From contig DASYXT010000128.1 in NCBI GenBank assembly GCA_035934555.1, positions 62,001 through 126,000 of the forward strand: 64,000 bases of DNA, read 5' to 3'. The notes below the pieces were generated by a model. The model was not told the DNA's origin and did no database searches. It saw only the letters and a list, made by a program, of their open reading frames with translations. The translations under genes and the position numbers were made by a program. Source of the stretch: DASYXT01 sp035934555 (GTDB taxonomy: Bacteria; Verrucomicrobiota; Verrucomicrobiia; Limisphaerales; UBA8199). Positions within the stretch are counted from its first letter, which is position 1. The number at the start of each line of letters is the position of its first letter. Shown here in pieces: positions 1-10,478 of this stretch.

Positions 1-1678
1 CGTCCAGACGGTTGAGGCCGGCGCCGGTTGCCAGCCAAAGATTCCCGTCACGCCCCTCATAAATCGCCCGCACGTTATCGGACCACAGGCCCTGCCGTGT
101 CGTATAATTTGAGAACCTTCCGTTTTCATAGCAGCTCATGCCGGTGGTGGTGCCAATCCACAGAACGCCGGCGCGGTTTTCGTAAATGGTGTTGAGTTGA
201 TCTCCGGCCAACCCATCCGCGTGGGTGAACCGGGCAAAGTGGCCATGGCTGTACCGCACGAGGCCCCCGCCAGCAGTGCCAATCCACAACGCGCCGCCCG
301 GCTCGGCGCACAATGCTGTAATCGACGAACTCTTTAACTCCGGCGTGTTGCTCGAATCGAATGTGGCAAAACTCAAGCCATCGAACCTCGCCAGCCCTGC
401 ACTGGTCCCCACCCACAGGTAGCCGTCGGCTGTCTGCGTGATCGCCTTCACATCATTCGCCGGCAAACCTTCATCCGTCTGCCACGTCCGCGAGTTATAC
501 CGGAACGTCCGTTCGTCCAGGCTCGACCAGTCCAGCCAGTCACTGGCCCGGCTTATCTGGCGTCGATGGTTCACACGCTCGGAATCCGCAGGGTCCGCCG
601 CGAACAGCTCCAGGTTCCCGTCCTCGTTTTGTCCCACACCCACCGGCGCCGCGGCGGGCTGATTCATGTCCGCCCAGTCGGACCATTTATCAGCGCCATT
701 CACAAACAACTCCCAGCGATGCACCACACTCGCGTTGGTCCGCGCTACCCCGATCACCTCAAGCCGGGCATCCGCGCTCTGGCCGACCGCAACCTCCGCT
801 TTTAGTTCATTGCCAAAATCTTCCCAAACGCTCCAGGACTCACTCTTGCCGGGAGTTAACTGACGAATGCGTATCACGACATGATTGCTGGAATTCACCG
901 CGAAAACCTGCATGACTCCCACACTGTTCACCCCCGTCGCAAAGCCGGGTGAAACCGAGCCGCCGAGACTCATCCAGCCAGACCAATTGGTCGTCGAGTT
1001 CGGTTGAAGCTGCCAGCAGTGCAGCAAGGTCGCGTGGTTGGTCCCCCGACCGAACAGCTCAAGGCGCCCATCCTTGTTGCGAGCGACCGCCAATCCTGGC
1101 AGCACCGACCCACCCAGCTCGGCCCACGCCGACCACGGTCCCCCGGGTGTGGTCTCCCACAGGTGAATCACTGTCTGCCTGCGTGCATCGACCGCGAACA
1201 CCTCCTGCCTGCCGTCCTGGTTTTGCACGGCCGCCAGCGGCGGCGCAACCGTTCCTCCCAGGTTCACCCACTCGGACCATTGGGTACTGCCGGGTTTCCT
1301 CTGGTGCGCGTGCCACAGCCGCTGCGTCGCACGATCCACGGCGAACAGGCACAACCGCCCGACCGCGTCCGGCAGCACCACGATTCCTGGCTCGAACGGC
1401 CCGCCCAGGCTCGCCCACGACGACCAATCCCCGCTCAACGGCTTCTGCCAGCGGTGCCGCAAGTCCCCCAGGGCGTCCACCGCAAATACTTCAAGGTAAC
1501 CATCCGCGTTGCGCCCCACCACCGGCTTGTTTACCAATGCCTCAGAGGGATATTCAGCACTGAAGCCGAAGCCGCGCGGCTGTGCCTCAGCCCGATGAAC
1601 CAGCAGGAAGATGAGCGCGACCAACCCCGCCCCCAACCATCGCGAGGACAAACCACGGCTGCGCGATCGCCTAAACAT
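1..1678 (-). CDS. PLL-like propeller plus two-component-regulator propeller protein (C-terminus outside window)
   Basis: The reading frame is open from an ATG at 1678 to the left edge (559 codons, no stop), so the C-terminus is missing. Residues about 8-25 form a hydrophobic signal or anchor ending HRAEA. About six repeats of roughly 45 residues follow, each with a W..W..LGG core and a DGRLE.F or DGYLEVF strand. These resemble the Photorhabdus-lectin-like (PLL) beta-propeller. From about residue 400 the protein changes to Reg_prop repeats, visible as TADGYLWVGTSAGLARFDG, GALWIGTAGGGLVRY, GVLWIGTTTGMSCYE and GNLWLATGAGLNRLD. Reg_prop propellers usually form the periplasmic sensor of hybrid two-component or GGDEF proteins, so a Y_Y_Y domain and an output domain may follow off the edge. 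Assignment to Reg_prop is firm; the PLL-like call and any sugar sensing are inference. Confidence 0.75.
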   Translation of the reverse strand, partial: MFRRSRSRGLSSRWLGAGLVALIFLLVHRAEAQPRGFGFSAEYPSEALVNKPVVGRNADGYLEVFAVDALGDLRHRWQKPLSGDWSSWASLGGPFEPGIVVLPDAVGRLCLFAVDRATQRLWHAHQRKPGSTQWSEWVNLGGTVAPPLAAVQNQDGRQEVFAVDARRQTVIHLWETTPGGPWSAWAELGGSVLPGLAVARNKDGRLELFGRGTNHATLLHCWQLQPNSTTNWSGWMSLGGSVSPGFATGVNSVGVMQVFAVNSSNHVVIRIRQLTPGKSESWSVWEDFGNELKAEVAVGQSADARLEVIGVARTNASVVHRWELFVNGADKWSDWADMNQPAAAPVGVGQNEDGNLELFAADPADSERVNHRRQISRASDWLDWSSLDERTFRYNSRTWQTDEGLPANDVKAITQTADGYLWVGTSAGLARFDGLSFATFDSSNTPELKSSSITALCAEPGGALWIGTAGGGLVRYSHGHFARFTHADGLAGDQLNTIYENRAGVLWIGTTTGMSCYENGRFSNYTTRQGLWSDNVRAIYEGRDGNLWLATGAGLNRLD

Positions 1679-1792
1679 CAGGGTCGCAGAATAGAAGATT
1701 GCTACGGATGTGCCAAGCTTCCAGCGTGCCGCAGATCAACCGCTCCTATCCACCACGCGAGATTCTCGACCGGCCGGGTGGACTCGATAAGA

Positions 1793-1878
1793 CCACCACA
1801 TTAAGGAATTGGTTTCGCCAACGTAAAACCTACCGCCCGGGTTTTGAAGGATAGAGGCCCACCACATAAAGGAATTGG
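1793..1878. repeat. 20-bp direct repeat, second copy ending in the tRNA-Asn CCA
   Basis: CCACCACATTAAGGAATTGG at 1793-1812 recurs with one mismatch at 1859-1878, 66 bp away. The last three bases of the second copy (1876-1878) are the complement of the CCA tail of tRNA-Asn, so on the minus strand each copy reads CCA followed by AATTCCTT and ATGTGGTGG. It could be a decayed attachment-site duplication or the trace of a lost tandem tRNA. No integrase is visible in the window. Confidence 0.6.
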
Positions 1879-1950
1879 CTCCAGAGACAGGGCTCGAACC
1901 TGTAACCCGCCGGTTAACAGCCGGCTGCTCTACCATTGAGCTACTCTGGA
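1876..1950 (-). tRNA. tRNA-Asn (anticodon GTT)
   Basis: The reverse complement folds as a cloverleaf. The 7-bp acceptor stem TCCAGAG pairs with CTCTGGA, the D-arm has AGCTCAATGGTAGAGCA, the anticodon loop is CTGTTAA with GTT at 1918-1916, and the T-arm contains GGTTCGAGCCC. The discriminator is G and CCA is encoded. No CDS lies within 90 bp downstream of its 5' end. Confidence 0.95.
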
Positions 1951-2040
1951 ACCGAGGGGCGCAATTTACAGGCCCAGCCGTATGGGGTCAAACCGATTCT
2001 CCTGGTAAAGGGGTGAATCGAACGCGCACATGGCGCATTT

Positions 2041-4221
<2,181 letters not shown>

Positions 4222-4362
4222 ACATTTCTCCATTACGCGGTTTGACAGATTAAACCAAGGAAGAGCCTTTGTTGAAATATTTTTTTGCCGTTTTTTCGAG
4301 ACGCTCGCTAATTCTCGGCTCAAGACGTATGCTCCCGGTCCAACGAGTACGGAGAACTGAGT

Positions 4363-5592
4363 ATGGAAGACAAACCGACGCCTCGGAAAAGACGGCTCTG
4401 GGTGCTTGTCGGTGTCCTGTTCTTGATTGCGGCGGCCTACTCTCTCTTTCATCAGCGGTTCAACGGGTTCATTGACAGGCAGGCATTGCTCAGGTCGGCC
4501 TCGCCTGACCCCGATGAGTTTGCGGCCTCGGCCGCGCAACTGGCAAATCCCGCCGCTTATCTCAAACATTGCTGGGCGACAGGAAAAGTGCCGCACCGCG
4601 AGCTGGTGATGTCGTTTTTGGCTGCACATTGCGCCGCCAATCCTGAGTGGTTGGCCCAAATCCACGACTTGCTCCTGGCGGGCACCGCCGATCCGGATAT
4701 GTCCGTTCGGGAAGTAGCGCTGGGCATTCTCCAATCCCGCGATGACCCGCGTCTCTTCGACTGTGCCCGTGCTCAACTGCGTGACCCTGACCCTTTGGCG
4801 CGCCAACTCGGGTTGGAGTACCTGCGCCGTTTAAAGCCTAATCAGGCCATCCCCACTGTCGTGCCCCTCCTGGACGACCCCGATTTAACAGTAGCCGCCA
4901 CCGCCGATGTCGCTCTCATGCACTGGACCGGCGAGGATTTCGGGGTCCGCGTTCGCGACGCGATCCCTTCCCGGCAAGCGGACACCAATCTGGATGCGGT
5001 CCATGTCAGCACGATTCGCCAAGGGATCGAGCGCCGGAAGCAATGGTATCAAGACCACGTCAAAGATTATTCGTTTCAGCTCGCGCCCACCAACAGCCCT
5101 GGGCCGAGGCAACCCACCTGCCCGGTCGAGGACTTCACGCTTCCCGATTTGGCAGGCAAAACGGTTCGTCTAAGCGAGTTTCGTGGAAAGACGGTTTTGC
5201 TTAATTTTTGGGCAACGTGGTGCACCGCGTGTCAGGCCGAGATTCCTGACCTCATCGACTTGCAAAACCAACTCGGCGGCGATGTGATCATTCTGGGTAT
5301 CTCGTTGGACGGGGCACAAGATGAACAGGGGAAAAGCTTAGGCGAGGACAGCGCCGGCGTTTCTCCTGACGCGCTGAAGGCCAAGGTCGCGCGTATCGCC
5401 CATGCCCGCGGCATTAATTATCCCGTGCTACTGGATCCGGAGGCGAGAGTGGGCCGGCGCTTCAACGGCGGCGAGCTGCCGACGACCGTCATCATTGACC
5501 GTAATGGGTGCCTGCGTCGCCGATTCATCGGCGAGCGCACCGTCACCGTCTTCAAGGCGATGCTGACGGAGGCACTAAAGCCAAACTCCTGA
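4363..5592 (+). CDS. Membrane-anchored HEAT-repeat/TlpA-type thioredoxin
   Basis: A 409-residue protein with three parts. A positively charged start (PRKRR) is followed by one transmembrane segment (about 12-27). Residues about 60-240 are alpha-helical HEAT-like repeats (VREVALGILQSRDDPRLFDCA, then ARQLGLEYLRRL and PDLTVAATADVALMHW). The C-terminal redoxin/TlpA domain (about 248-405) carries FTLPDLAGKTVRLSEFRGK and the active site WATWCTAC, a CXXC at about 287/290. TlpA-like proteins act outside the inner membrane as thiol reductants or in cytochrome maturation. The HEAT part may recruit a partner. It is divergent from katG, which hints at a redox-stress role, but the substrate is unknown. 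The HEAT-redoxin combination is seen directly; function beyond thiol-disulfide exchange is inference. Confidence 0.85.
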   Translation: MEDKPTPRKRRLWVLVGVLFLIAAAYSLFHQRFNGFIDRQALLRSASPDPDEFAASAAQLANPAAYLKHCWATGKVPHRELVMSFLAAHCAANPEWLAQIHDLLLAGTADPDMSVREVALGILQSRDDPRLFDCARAQLRDPDPLARQLGLEYLRRLKPNQAIPTVVPLLDDPDLTVAATADVALMHWTGEDFGVRVRDAIPSRQADTNLDAVHVSTIRQGIERRKQWYQDHVKDYSFQLAPTNSPGPRQPTCPVEDFTLPDLAGKTVRLSEFRGKTVLLNFWATWCTACQAEIPDLIDLQNQLGGDVIILGISLDGAQDEQGKSLGEDSAGVSPDALKAKVARIAHARGINYPVLLDPEARVGRRFNGGELPTTVIIDRNGCLRRRFIGERTVTVFKAMLTEALKPNS

Positions 5593-5794
5593 GCGAGCCC
5601 TACCCTCTCCGATGGACTTAACCACACAGCTCACACACAAATGAGAAACCCTGGATGAACGCTACTCGGGCTACACCTGTCCATGCTGCCATAAATCCCG
5701 TTATCCTGTTAAATCAGAAAGCTTCAGTCCGTTTTTGTGTTCTTTTTCTCGTTAACTTCATTGCGCCGCGTTTGGTATTGCGCTAACGGTTGGG

Positions 5795-6652
5795 GTGAGT
5801 CAGACCGAGTTCGCCGACACCGCGCTGGTCCTGCTAGGCCATGGGACAACCCGTGACGAGAACTCCAGCGCGCCCGTGTTCCAGCATGCCGCGGCTTTGC
5901 GGGACCGCCGGCTTTTTGCGGAAGTGCACGAAGCATTTTGGAAGCAGCCACCCCAAATTCAGGAAGTCCTGGCCAGTCCGCGCACACGCCGGGTATTGAT
6001 TGTTCCGTTGTTCATGAGTGAGGGATATTTCAGCGAAGAGGCCATCCCCCGCGCCCTGGGCTTTGCCACGGAAGGTCCGGCTGAATCGGCTCGGGTGCGC
6101 CACCGCGATAACCAAATCCTGGTCTATTGCCGGCCGGTGGGAACGCATCCCGCCCTCACGCGCGTCGTTGCAGCACGCGCCGCTGAGGTGATTCAACAAG
6201 CCCCGTTTCCACGCGCGCCCGCCACAGCCGATACCACCCTCTTTGCCGCCGGCCACGGTACCGAGCAAAGCGAAAACTCGCGCCTTGCGATTGACCGCCA
6301 CGTGGAAATTCTTCGCCAAGAGCGGGCTTATGCCGCCGTGCATGCGGTGTTTCTGGACGAAGAGCCGCGGATTGCCGCTTGTTTTCAACTCGCACAAACC
6401 AGGAACATCGTCATGGTGCCATGCTTCGTGAGTGATGGCCTGCACGTGCGGCAGGATATACCGGTATTGCTGGGCGAACCGGCCCGGCTGGTGCAGCAAC
6501 GCCTCCAAGCCGGCCAGCCGACCTGGCGCAATCCGACCGAGAAACAAGGGAAACTCGTTTGGTTATCGCGCAGTGTCGGCTCTGAATCCGGCCTCGCGGA
6601 GCTCATCCTCGAACGCGCGTCCGAAGGTGCTGCGTGGGTAAAATGCCCTTGA
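5795..6652 (+). CDS. cbiX: CbiX-family sirohydrochlorin chelatase-like protein, two domains
   Basis: 285 residues, GTG start at 5795. Two copies of the CbiX fold are visible: the first opens with LVLLGHGTTRDENSSAP, the second (about residue 145 on) with FAAGHGTEQSENSRLAID. Each keeps the HG motif whose histidine binds metal in class II chelatases. Family members insert Co or Fe into sirohydrochlorin for cobalamin or sirohaem synthesis. No other tetrapyrrole gene is near. It lies 31 bp before tyrA in the same direction, probably the same transcript. The 202 bp before it hold no cobalamin riboswitch that I can recognise. The exact metal cannot be read from sequence. Confidence 0.8.
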   Translation: MSQTEFADTALVLLGHGTTRDENSSAPVFQHAAALRDRRLFAEVHEAFWKQPPQIQEVLASPRTRRVLIVPLFMSEGYFSEEAIPRALGFATEGPAESARVRHRDNQILVYCRPVGTHPALTRVVAARAAEVIQQAPFPRAPATADTTLFAAGHGTEQSENSRLAIDRHVEILRQERAYAAVHAVFLDEEPRIAACFQLAQTRNIVMVPCFVSDGLHVRQDIPVLLGEPARLVQQRLQAGQPTWRNPTEKQGKLVWLSRSVGSESGLAELILERASEGAAWVKCP

Positions 6653-6683
6653 AACGGCGAAGTCTAACCCGGAAACTCCCGGC

Positions 6684-7568
6684 GTGCACTGGAACAGAAT
6701 CACCCTGGTGGGTGTTGGGTTATTAGGCGGGTCGCTGGGGCTGGCGCTGCAGGAGCGCCGTGTGGCCGCATCCGTGGTGGGTTATGTGCGCCGGGCCGCC
6801 AGCATCAAAGAATGCCGCGCGCGCGGAGCGGTCACTCTCGCCACGCGTGATCTGGCCCAGGCAGTCTCCGAGGCGCAGCTCATCATCCTGTGCACGCCCA
6901 TCGCCCAAATGCGCCCTCTGCTTGAACAAATGCTCCCGGCCCTCACTCCAGGAGTAATCATCACCGACGTCGGCAGCGTCAAAGCGTCTGTGCTCGCCGA
7001 ACTGGAACCGCTGGCAGCCCGTGCCGAAGCCCACTTCATCGGCAGCCACCCGATGGCCGGCGCGGAAAAGACCGGCGTGGCGGCGGCCCGCGCCGACCTT
7101 TTTGCTGACGCGATTTGCGTCATCACCCCGACACCGCGCAGTAATCGCGCCGCGCTGCGCAACGTGGAACAGTTTTGGAAAACAATCGGAGCGCGGGTCC
7201 TGCGACTTCCCGCCGCAACGCATGACGAGTTCGTCAGCCGTTCAAGCCACTTGCCGCACGTGCTGGCAGCCGAGCTGGCCAGCTTTGTGTTGCATCCAGA
7301 CCACCCGCGCGCTCAGGCGGCCTTGTGCGCCAATGGCTTTCGCGACACGACGCGCATCGCCTCGGGCTCGCCCGAAATGTGGCGCGATATTGCGCTAGCC
7401 AACCGCGCACACCTGCTTCGCGCGCTCGATGCTTTCGGTGCCGAGCTTGGCCGGTTTCGTAAGCTGCTGGCGCAGGGAAAAGCCGAACCAGTGCGCCAGT
7501 TTTTTGCCGAAGCCAAGCAACGCCGCGACCGCTGGGCACGCCAGGCTGGTCTCAACTCCCCCGAGTAA
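6684..7568 (+). CDS. tyrA: Prephenate dehydrogenase
   Basis: 294 residues from GTG 6684. It makes 4-hydroxyphenylpyruvate from prephenate with NAD(P), the tyrosine branch of aromatic amino acid synthesis. The N-terminal Rossmann fold shows VGVGLLGGSLG (about 9-19). The catalytic block FIGSHPMAGAEKTG (about 113-126) is diagnostic of TyrA. The C-terminal helical dimer domain follows, with SSHLPHVLAAELA. There is no ACT or chorismate mutase domain. aroA starts 12 bp after its stop, so the two are very likely co-transcribed and supply chorismate and its use together. Confidence 0.93.
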   Translation: MHWNRITLVGVGLLGGSLGLALQERRVAASVVGYVRRAASIKECRARGAVTLATRDLAQAVSEAQLIILCTPIAQMRPLLEQMLPALTPGVIITDVGSVKASVLAELEPLAARAEAHFIGSHPMAGAEKTGVAAARADLFADAICVITPTPRSNRAALRNVEQFWKTIGARVLRLPAATHDEFVSRSSHLPHVLAAELASFVLHPDHPRAQAALCANGFRDTTRIASGSPEMWRDIALANRAHLLRALDAFGAELGRFRKLLAQGKAEPVRQFFAEAKQRRDRWARQAGLNSPE

Positions 7569-7580
7569 CGAGCCCTGCCT

Positions 7581-8939
7581 GTGGCCTTGCCCGCTCTCAT
7601 CGAGATCGTCCCGCCGGGGAAACCGCGCGAAGCGCAGATCACGGTCCCTGGCTCCAAGAGCATCACTAATCGCGCGCTGGTGCTGGCGGCGCTGGCGGGC
7701 GGCGAAACCGTTTTGCCGGGCGCGCTTTGGAGCGAGGACACCCAGGTGATGGTCGAGTGCCTCCAGGAATTGGGGTTCATGGTCAACGTTGAAGCCGATC
7801 CTGGCGAACCAGGCAATCGCACGCTCACAGTCTATGGCAAAGGCGGCGAGGTCCCGCGCGGTGGCACGCAGGCGCAACCGCTGGACCTGTTCGTCGGCAA
7901 CGCCGGCACCGCCGCGCGGTTTTTGACGGCGTTCCTGGCCTTGGGTAGTGGCGTGTATCGACTGCATGGTGTTCCGCGCATGCACGAACGCCCGCAAGCC
8001 GCGCTGTTTCATGCCCTGCGCGAGCTGGGCTATCGCGTCGATTCGTCGAACGACAAGTTGCCGGCCCTGGTCCACGGTGGCGGCCCCCGCCCGGGAACCT
8101 GCCGCGTGAGCATTCTCGAGAGCTCACAATTTGCCTCGGCGTTGCTGCTCAGCGGGCGAGTCGGCGGCTGGCGAGTTGAGGTCGCGGGCGAAAATGCCGA
8201 CGAATCGCCGTACGTCGTGCTCACAGAGAAAATGCTCGCGGCGTTCCCCCAGAGCGGCGGCCGCTTCGCAATTGAAGCCGATGCCTCCAGCGCCAGTTAC
8301 TTCTGCGCCGCGGGACAACTTCGGAAACTCACTCATGCCGACCGTGCCGCCGCGCTCTCGGGTCGAGCCGGTGACGACCCAATCCGCATCACGCGTTGGC
8401 CGCATTCGGGCTGGCAAATGGACGAGCGTTTCCCGGCACTGTTCACCGGCGCCCCGGGAGCTGCTGGAACAACCCAAACCGGACTGACTTTTCGGCAGAC
8501 CACCGTCTCGCGTCGCAGCGACCTCGGTGACAGCATCCTTACGGCGATGATTCTCGCCCCCTTCGCGAGTGACACGATCACCTTCACAGACCTGGGCCGC
8601 CTGCGCCTGCAGGAATGCGAACGCGTCCACGCAATGCGCGCCGAACTGACGAAGTGCGGCGCTCGGGTTGTCGAGCAAAACAATACTTTAATCATCTCGC
8701 CCTCGGCGCTGCACAACGCCGAGATCGAGACGTATGACGATCATCGCATTGCGATGTGTTTCGCGGTGCTCGGCCTGGCTGTGCCCGGCATCAGAATCCG
8801 CCAGCCGGCCTGCGTTAAGAAAACGTTCCCAAACTTTTTTCAGAAGCTGGCAGCACCGGCGCCTGCAGGACTGGGCGCTTCGATTCGCGATGCGCTTACG
8901 GGCAAAGCGCTATACGGCCAGGAACTGTTCGCAGATTAA
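7581..8939 (+). CDS. aroA: 3-phosphoshikimate 1-carboxyvinyltransferase (EPSP synthase)
   Basis: 452 residues, GTG start. It transfers enolpyruvyl from PEP to shikimate-3-phosphate in the cytoplasm. Hallmarks: the substrate-binding start VPGSKSITNRALVLAALAGG, the PEP-site loop FVGNAGTAARFLTAFLALG, ESSQFASALLLSG, and the C-terminal YDDHRIAMCFAVLGL with an expected catalytic aspartate and arginine. It is slightly longer than the usual 430 or so residues because of an insertion around residues 230-300 (RAAALSGRAGDDPIRITRWP onward). Its stop lies 3 bp from the end of the convergent exbD at 8943, so no dedicated terminator fits between them. Confidence 0.93.
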   Translation: MALPALIEIVPPGKPREAQITVPGSKSITNRALVLAALAGGETVLPGALWSEDTQVMVECLQELGFMVNVEADPGEPGNRTLTVYGKGGEVPRGGTQAQPLDLFVGNAGTAARFLTAFLALGSGVYRLHGVPRMHERPQAALFHALRELGYRVDSSNDKLPALVHGGGPRPGTCRVSILESSQFASALLLSGRVGGWRVEVAGENADESPYVVLTEKMLAAFPQSGGRFAIEADASSASYFCAAGQLRKLTHADRAAALSGRAGDDPIRITRWPHSGWQMDERFPALFTGAPGAAGTTQTGLTFRQTTVSRRSDLGDSILTAMILAPFASDTITFTDLGRLRLQECERVHAMRAELTKCGARVVEQNNTLIISPSALHNAEIETYDDHRIAMCFAVLGLAVPGIRIRQPACVKKTFPNFFQKLAAPAPAGLGASIRDALTGKALYGQELFAD

Positions 8940-8942
8940 CGC

Positions 8943-9353
8943 CTACTGCAACGTTTCTGTGGCCAATCCCACCTTCGTAATATCGGCTTGCTGGAGCAGG
9001 TCCAGAACGCTGATGACGCGCTGGTAATCGACATCAGCCGCGCCACGCACGACGACGGTTGTGTCCGGGTTTTCGGATTTAAGCGCGAAAAACTTTTGTT
9101 TGAGCGCGGGCAGCTCGATGGGCTGCTCGTTGAGGGTGATGCGCCCGGAGCGCTCGACCATAATGCGGGTGATTTTGGGCGGTTTGGCCGGTTGCTGGGT
9201 CTTTTTGGGCGAAGGCAGGTTCATTTCGAGGTCGTTCGAAAGCTGCGGGGTGGTGATAATAAAAATCACCAGCAACACGAAGGCCAAATCGAGCAGCGGC
9301 GTGATATTGAGCTCGTTGAGCGAGCCGTGATGGCCTTTGGAGAATTTTTTCAC
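8943..9353 (-). CDS. exbD: ExbD/TolR-type biopolymer transport protein (distal copy)
   Basis: 136 residues from GTG 9353, overlapping the tonB stop by 4 nt (GTGA), so translation is probably coupled. A short cytoplasmic start is followed by one transmembrane helix with the conserved proton-relay aspartate in LNITPLLDLAFVLLVIFIIT, then a periplasmic domain (QKFFALKSENPDTTVVVRG, YQRVISVLDLLQQADI). Together with ExbB it forms the proton channel that drives TonB. It is the last gene of the cluster and the second of two exbD paralogues. The two differ mainly after the helix (QLSNDLEMNLPSP here). Confidence 0.9.
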   Translation of the reverse strand: MKKFSKGHHGSLNELNITPLLDLAFVLLVIFIITTPQLSNDLEMNLPSPKKTQQPAKPPKITRIMVERSGRITLNEQPIELPALKQKFFALKSENPDTTVVVRGAADVDYQRVISVLDLLQQADITKVGLATETLQ

Positions 9354-10045
9354 CGGATGCTGCTGACGTGAAGCACCGGTTCGGTTCGCTCGCTCTCGAC
9401 ATCGAACCGGGTCAGGAATTGGTCGGGAAATCCCTTGGGCGGAGGCCGGCTGAACACCTTGGTCGAGGCCAGCGCCGCTTTAACTGAGTTATCCCATTTG
9501 CCGTTGCCCGAACCTTTCACCCATTCATAGCCCGTGAGATTGCCCTGGTCATCAATGGTCAACCGGACCTCCGCGACGAACATGTCATCGGCAATGCCCT
9601 CCGGCCGGTTCCAGTGCGAGCGCAGCGCGTGCTCGACCAGGCCCTTATACACCAACTTGGGGTCGGAAACGGTTTGCACGTCTTTGGCGCCGTCGCTGAA
9701 CTCGAATGCCGGCAAGCTGACGGGCGCGGGGGCGGCCACCGGCGCGGCTTCCTGTACGACGGGAGGCGGGGCGGCCTGGACCGGCGGAGGCGGCGCAGTC
9801 AGGTTGGCCATCTTGGGCGTATCGATTTGTTTGGGCGGTTCCACCTTCGGCTCCGGCGGTTTGTCTTTGGGCGGCTCGGGCTTTTTCTCCTTGGGCACCA
9901 TGGTGACGGTGATTTGGCGGAGTTTCTTGCCGAGCATGCCCTCGCGCGCGGCGAGGAAAACGATCGCGACGACAATTAGCCCATGAAAGGCCAGCGAAAG
10001 CGTGAGATTGACCTTGGAAGAATTCCTTTTACGGCGTTCGTTCAT
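9350..10045 (-). CDS. tonB: TonB/TolA-like energy transducer
   Basis: 231 residues. I choose ATG 10045 because AGGAG sits 5 nt upstream; an in-frame extension further upstream has no such site. A basic cytoplasmic start (MNERRKRNSS) precedes one transmembrane helix (about 12-31), then a proline/lysine-rich rod (KEKKPEPPKDKPPEPKVEPP). The C-terminal domain (about 140-225) shows DDMFVAEVRLTIDDQGNLTG and SVKAALASTKVFSRPPPKGF, a TonB/TolA C-terminal pattern. It sits between two exbD genes: 1 nt after the upstream exbD stop and overlapping the downstream one. It should link the ExbB-ExbD motor to an outer-membrane partner; the TpsB pore in the same cluster is an attractive but unproven candidate. 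Confidence 0.85.
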   Translation of the reverse strand: MNERRKRNSSKVNLTLSLAFHGLIVVAIVFLAAREGMLGKKLRQITVTMVPKEKKPEPPKDKPPEPKVEPPKQIDTPKMANLTAPPPPVQAAPPPVVQEAAPVAAPAPVSLPAFEFSDGAKDVQTVSDPKLVYKGLVEHALRSHWNRPEGIADDMFVAEVRLTIDDQGNLTGYEWVKGSGNGKWDNSVKAALASTKVFSRPPPKGFPDQFLTRFDVESERTEPVLHVSSIR

Positions 10046-10046
10046 A

Positions 10047-10475
10047 TTACTCCTTTCTCGATGCAGCGTCGGGCAACGGTTCGGTGGCAAGGTTCACTTT
10101 GCCGACGTTGGCTTGTTGCAGCATATCCATGACGTTGACGATGTTTTTGTATTTCGTTTTGGCCGACCCGCGGATGACGATGTTCAAGTCGGGATTATCC
10201 AGGCGCATCGCGACGACCTTTTCCTGAAGCGACGCCAGGTCCACCGGGTCGCGGTTGAGGTACATCTGGCCGCTGTTCTCGACAGTCACGTAGTTGATCT
10301 TCGGCTTAGGGTCCTTGGGGCGTTTGGCCGCCGCGGGCAGGTCCACATTCAAATCGTTGACGATGGGCGTGGTGGTGATGATGAAGATGACCAGCAACAC
10401 AAACGCCAGGTCCAGCAGCGGCGTGATGTTCAACTCCGCCAGCGCGTGATGATGACTTTGCGAGCACTTCTTCAT
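10047..10475 (-). CDS. exbD: ExbD/TolR-type biopolymer transport protein (proximal copy)
   Basis: 142 residues. One transmembrane helix with the conserved aspartate (LNITPLLDLAFVLLVIFIIT), then a periplasmic domain (NYVTVENSGQMYLNRDPVDL, KYKNIVNVMDMLQQANVGK). The first 35 residues are nearly identical to the other ExbD at 8943-9353, while the periplasmic parts diverge, as expected from duplication with specialisation. It starts 3 nt after the exbB stop and ends 1 nt before the tonB start, so it is surely in the same operon. Confidence 0.92.
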   Translation of the reverse strand: MKKCSQSHHHALAELNITPLLDLAFVLLVIFIITTTPIVNDLNVDLPAAAKRPKDPKPKINYVTVENSGQMYLNRDPVDLASLQEKVVAMRLDNPDLNIVIRGSAKTKYKNIVNVMDMLQQANVGKVNLATEPLPDAASRKE

Positions 10476-10478
10476 GGC

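Noticed and set aside
949..1804. Overlapping plus-strand frames of 204 and 266 codons
   Set aside because: They mirror the minus-strand propeller gene, whose repeats are clear; their own sequence is Pro/Arg-rich without any motif.
4222..4806. 195-codon N-terminal extension of katG
   Set aside because: It runs into the divergent thioredoxin gene; KatG begins naturally at 4221 with a good ribosome site.
5593..5794. Cobalamin riboswitch before cbiX
   Set aside because: No B12-box-like segment or paired stems could be seen.
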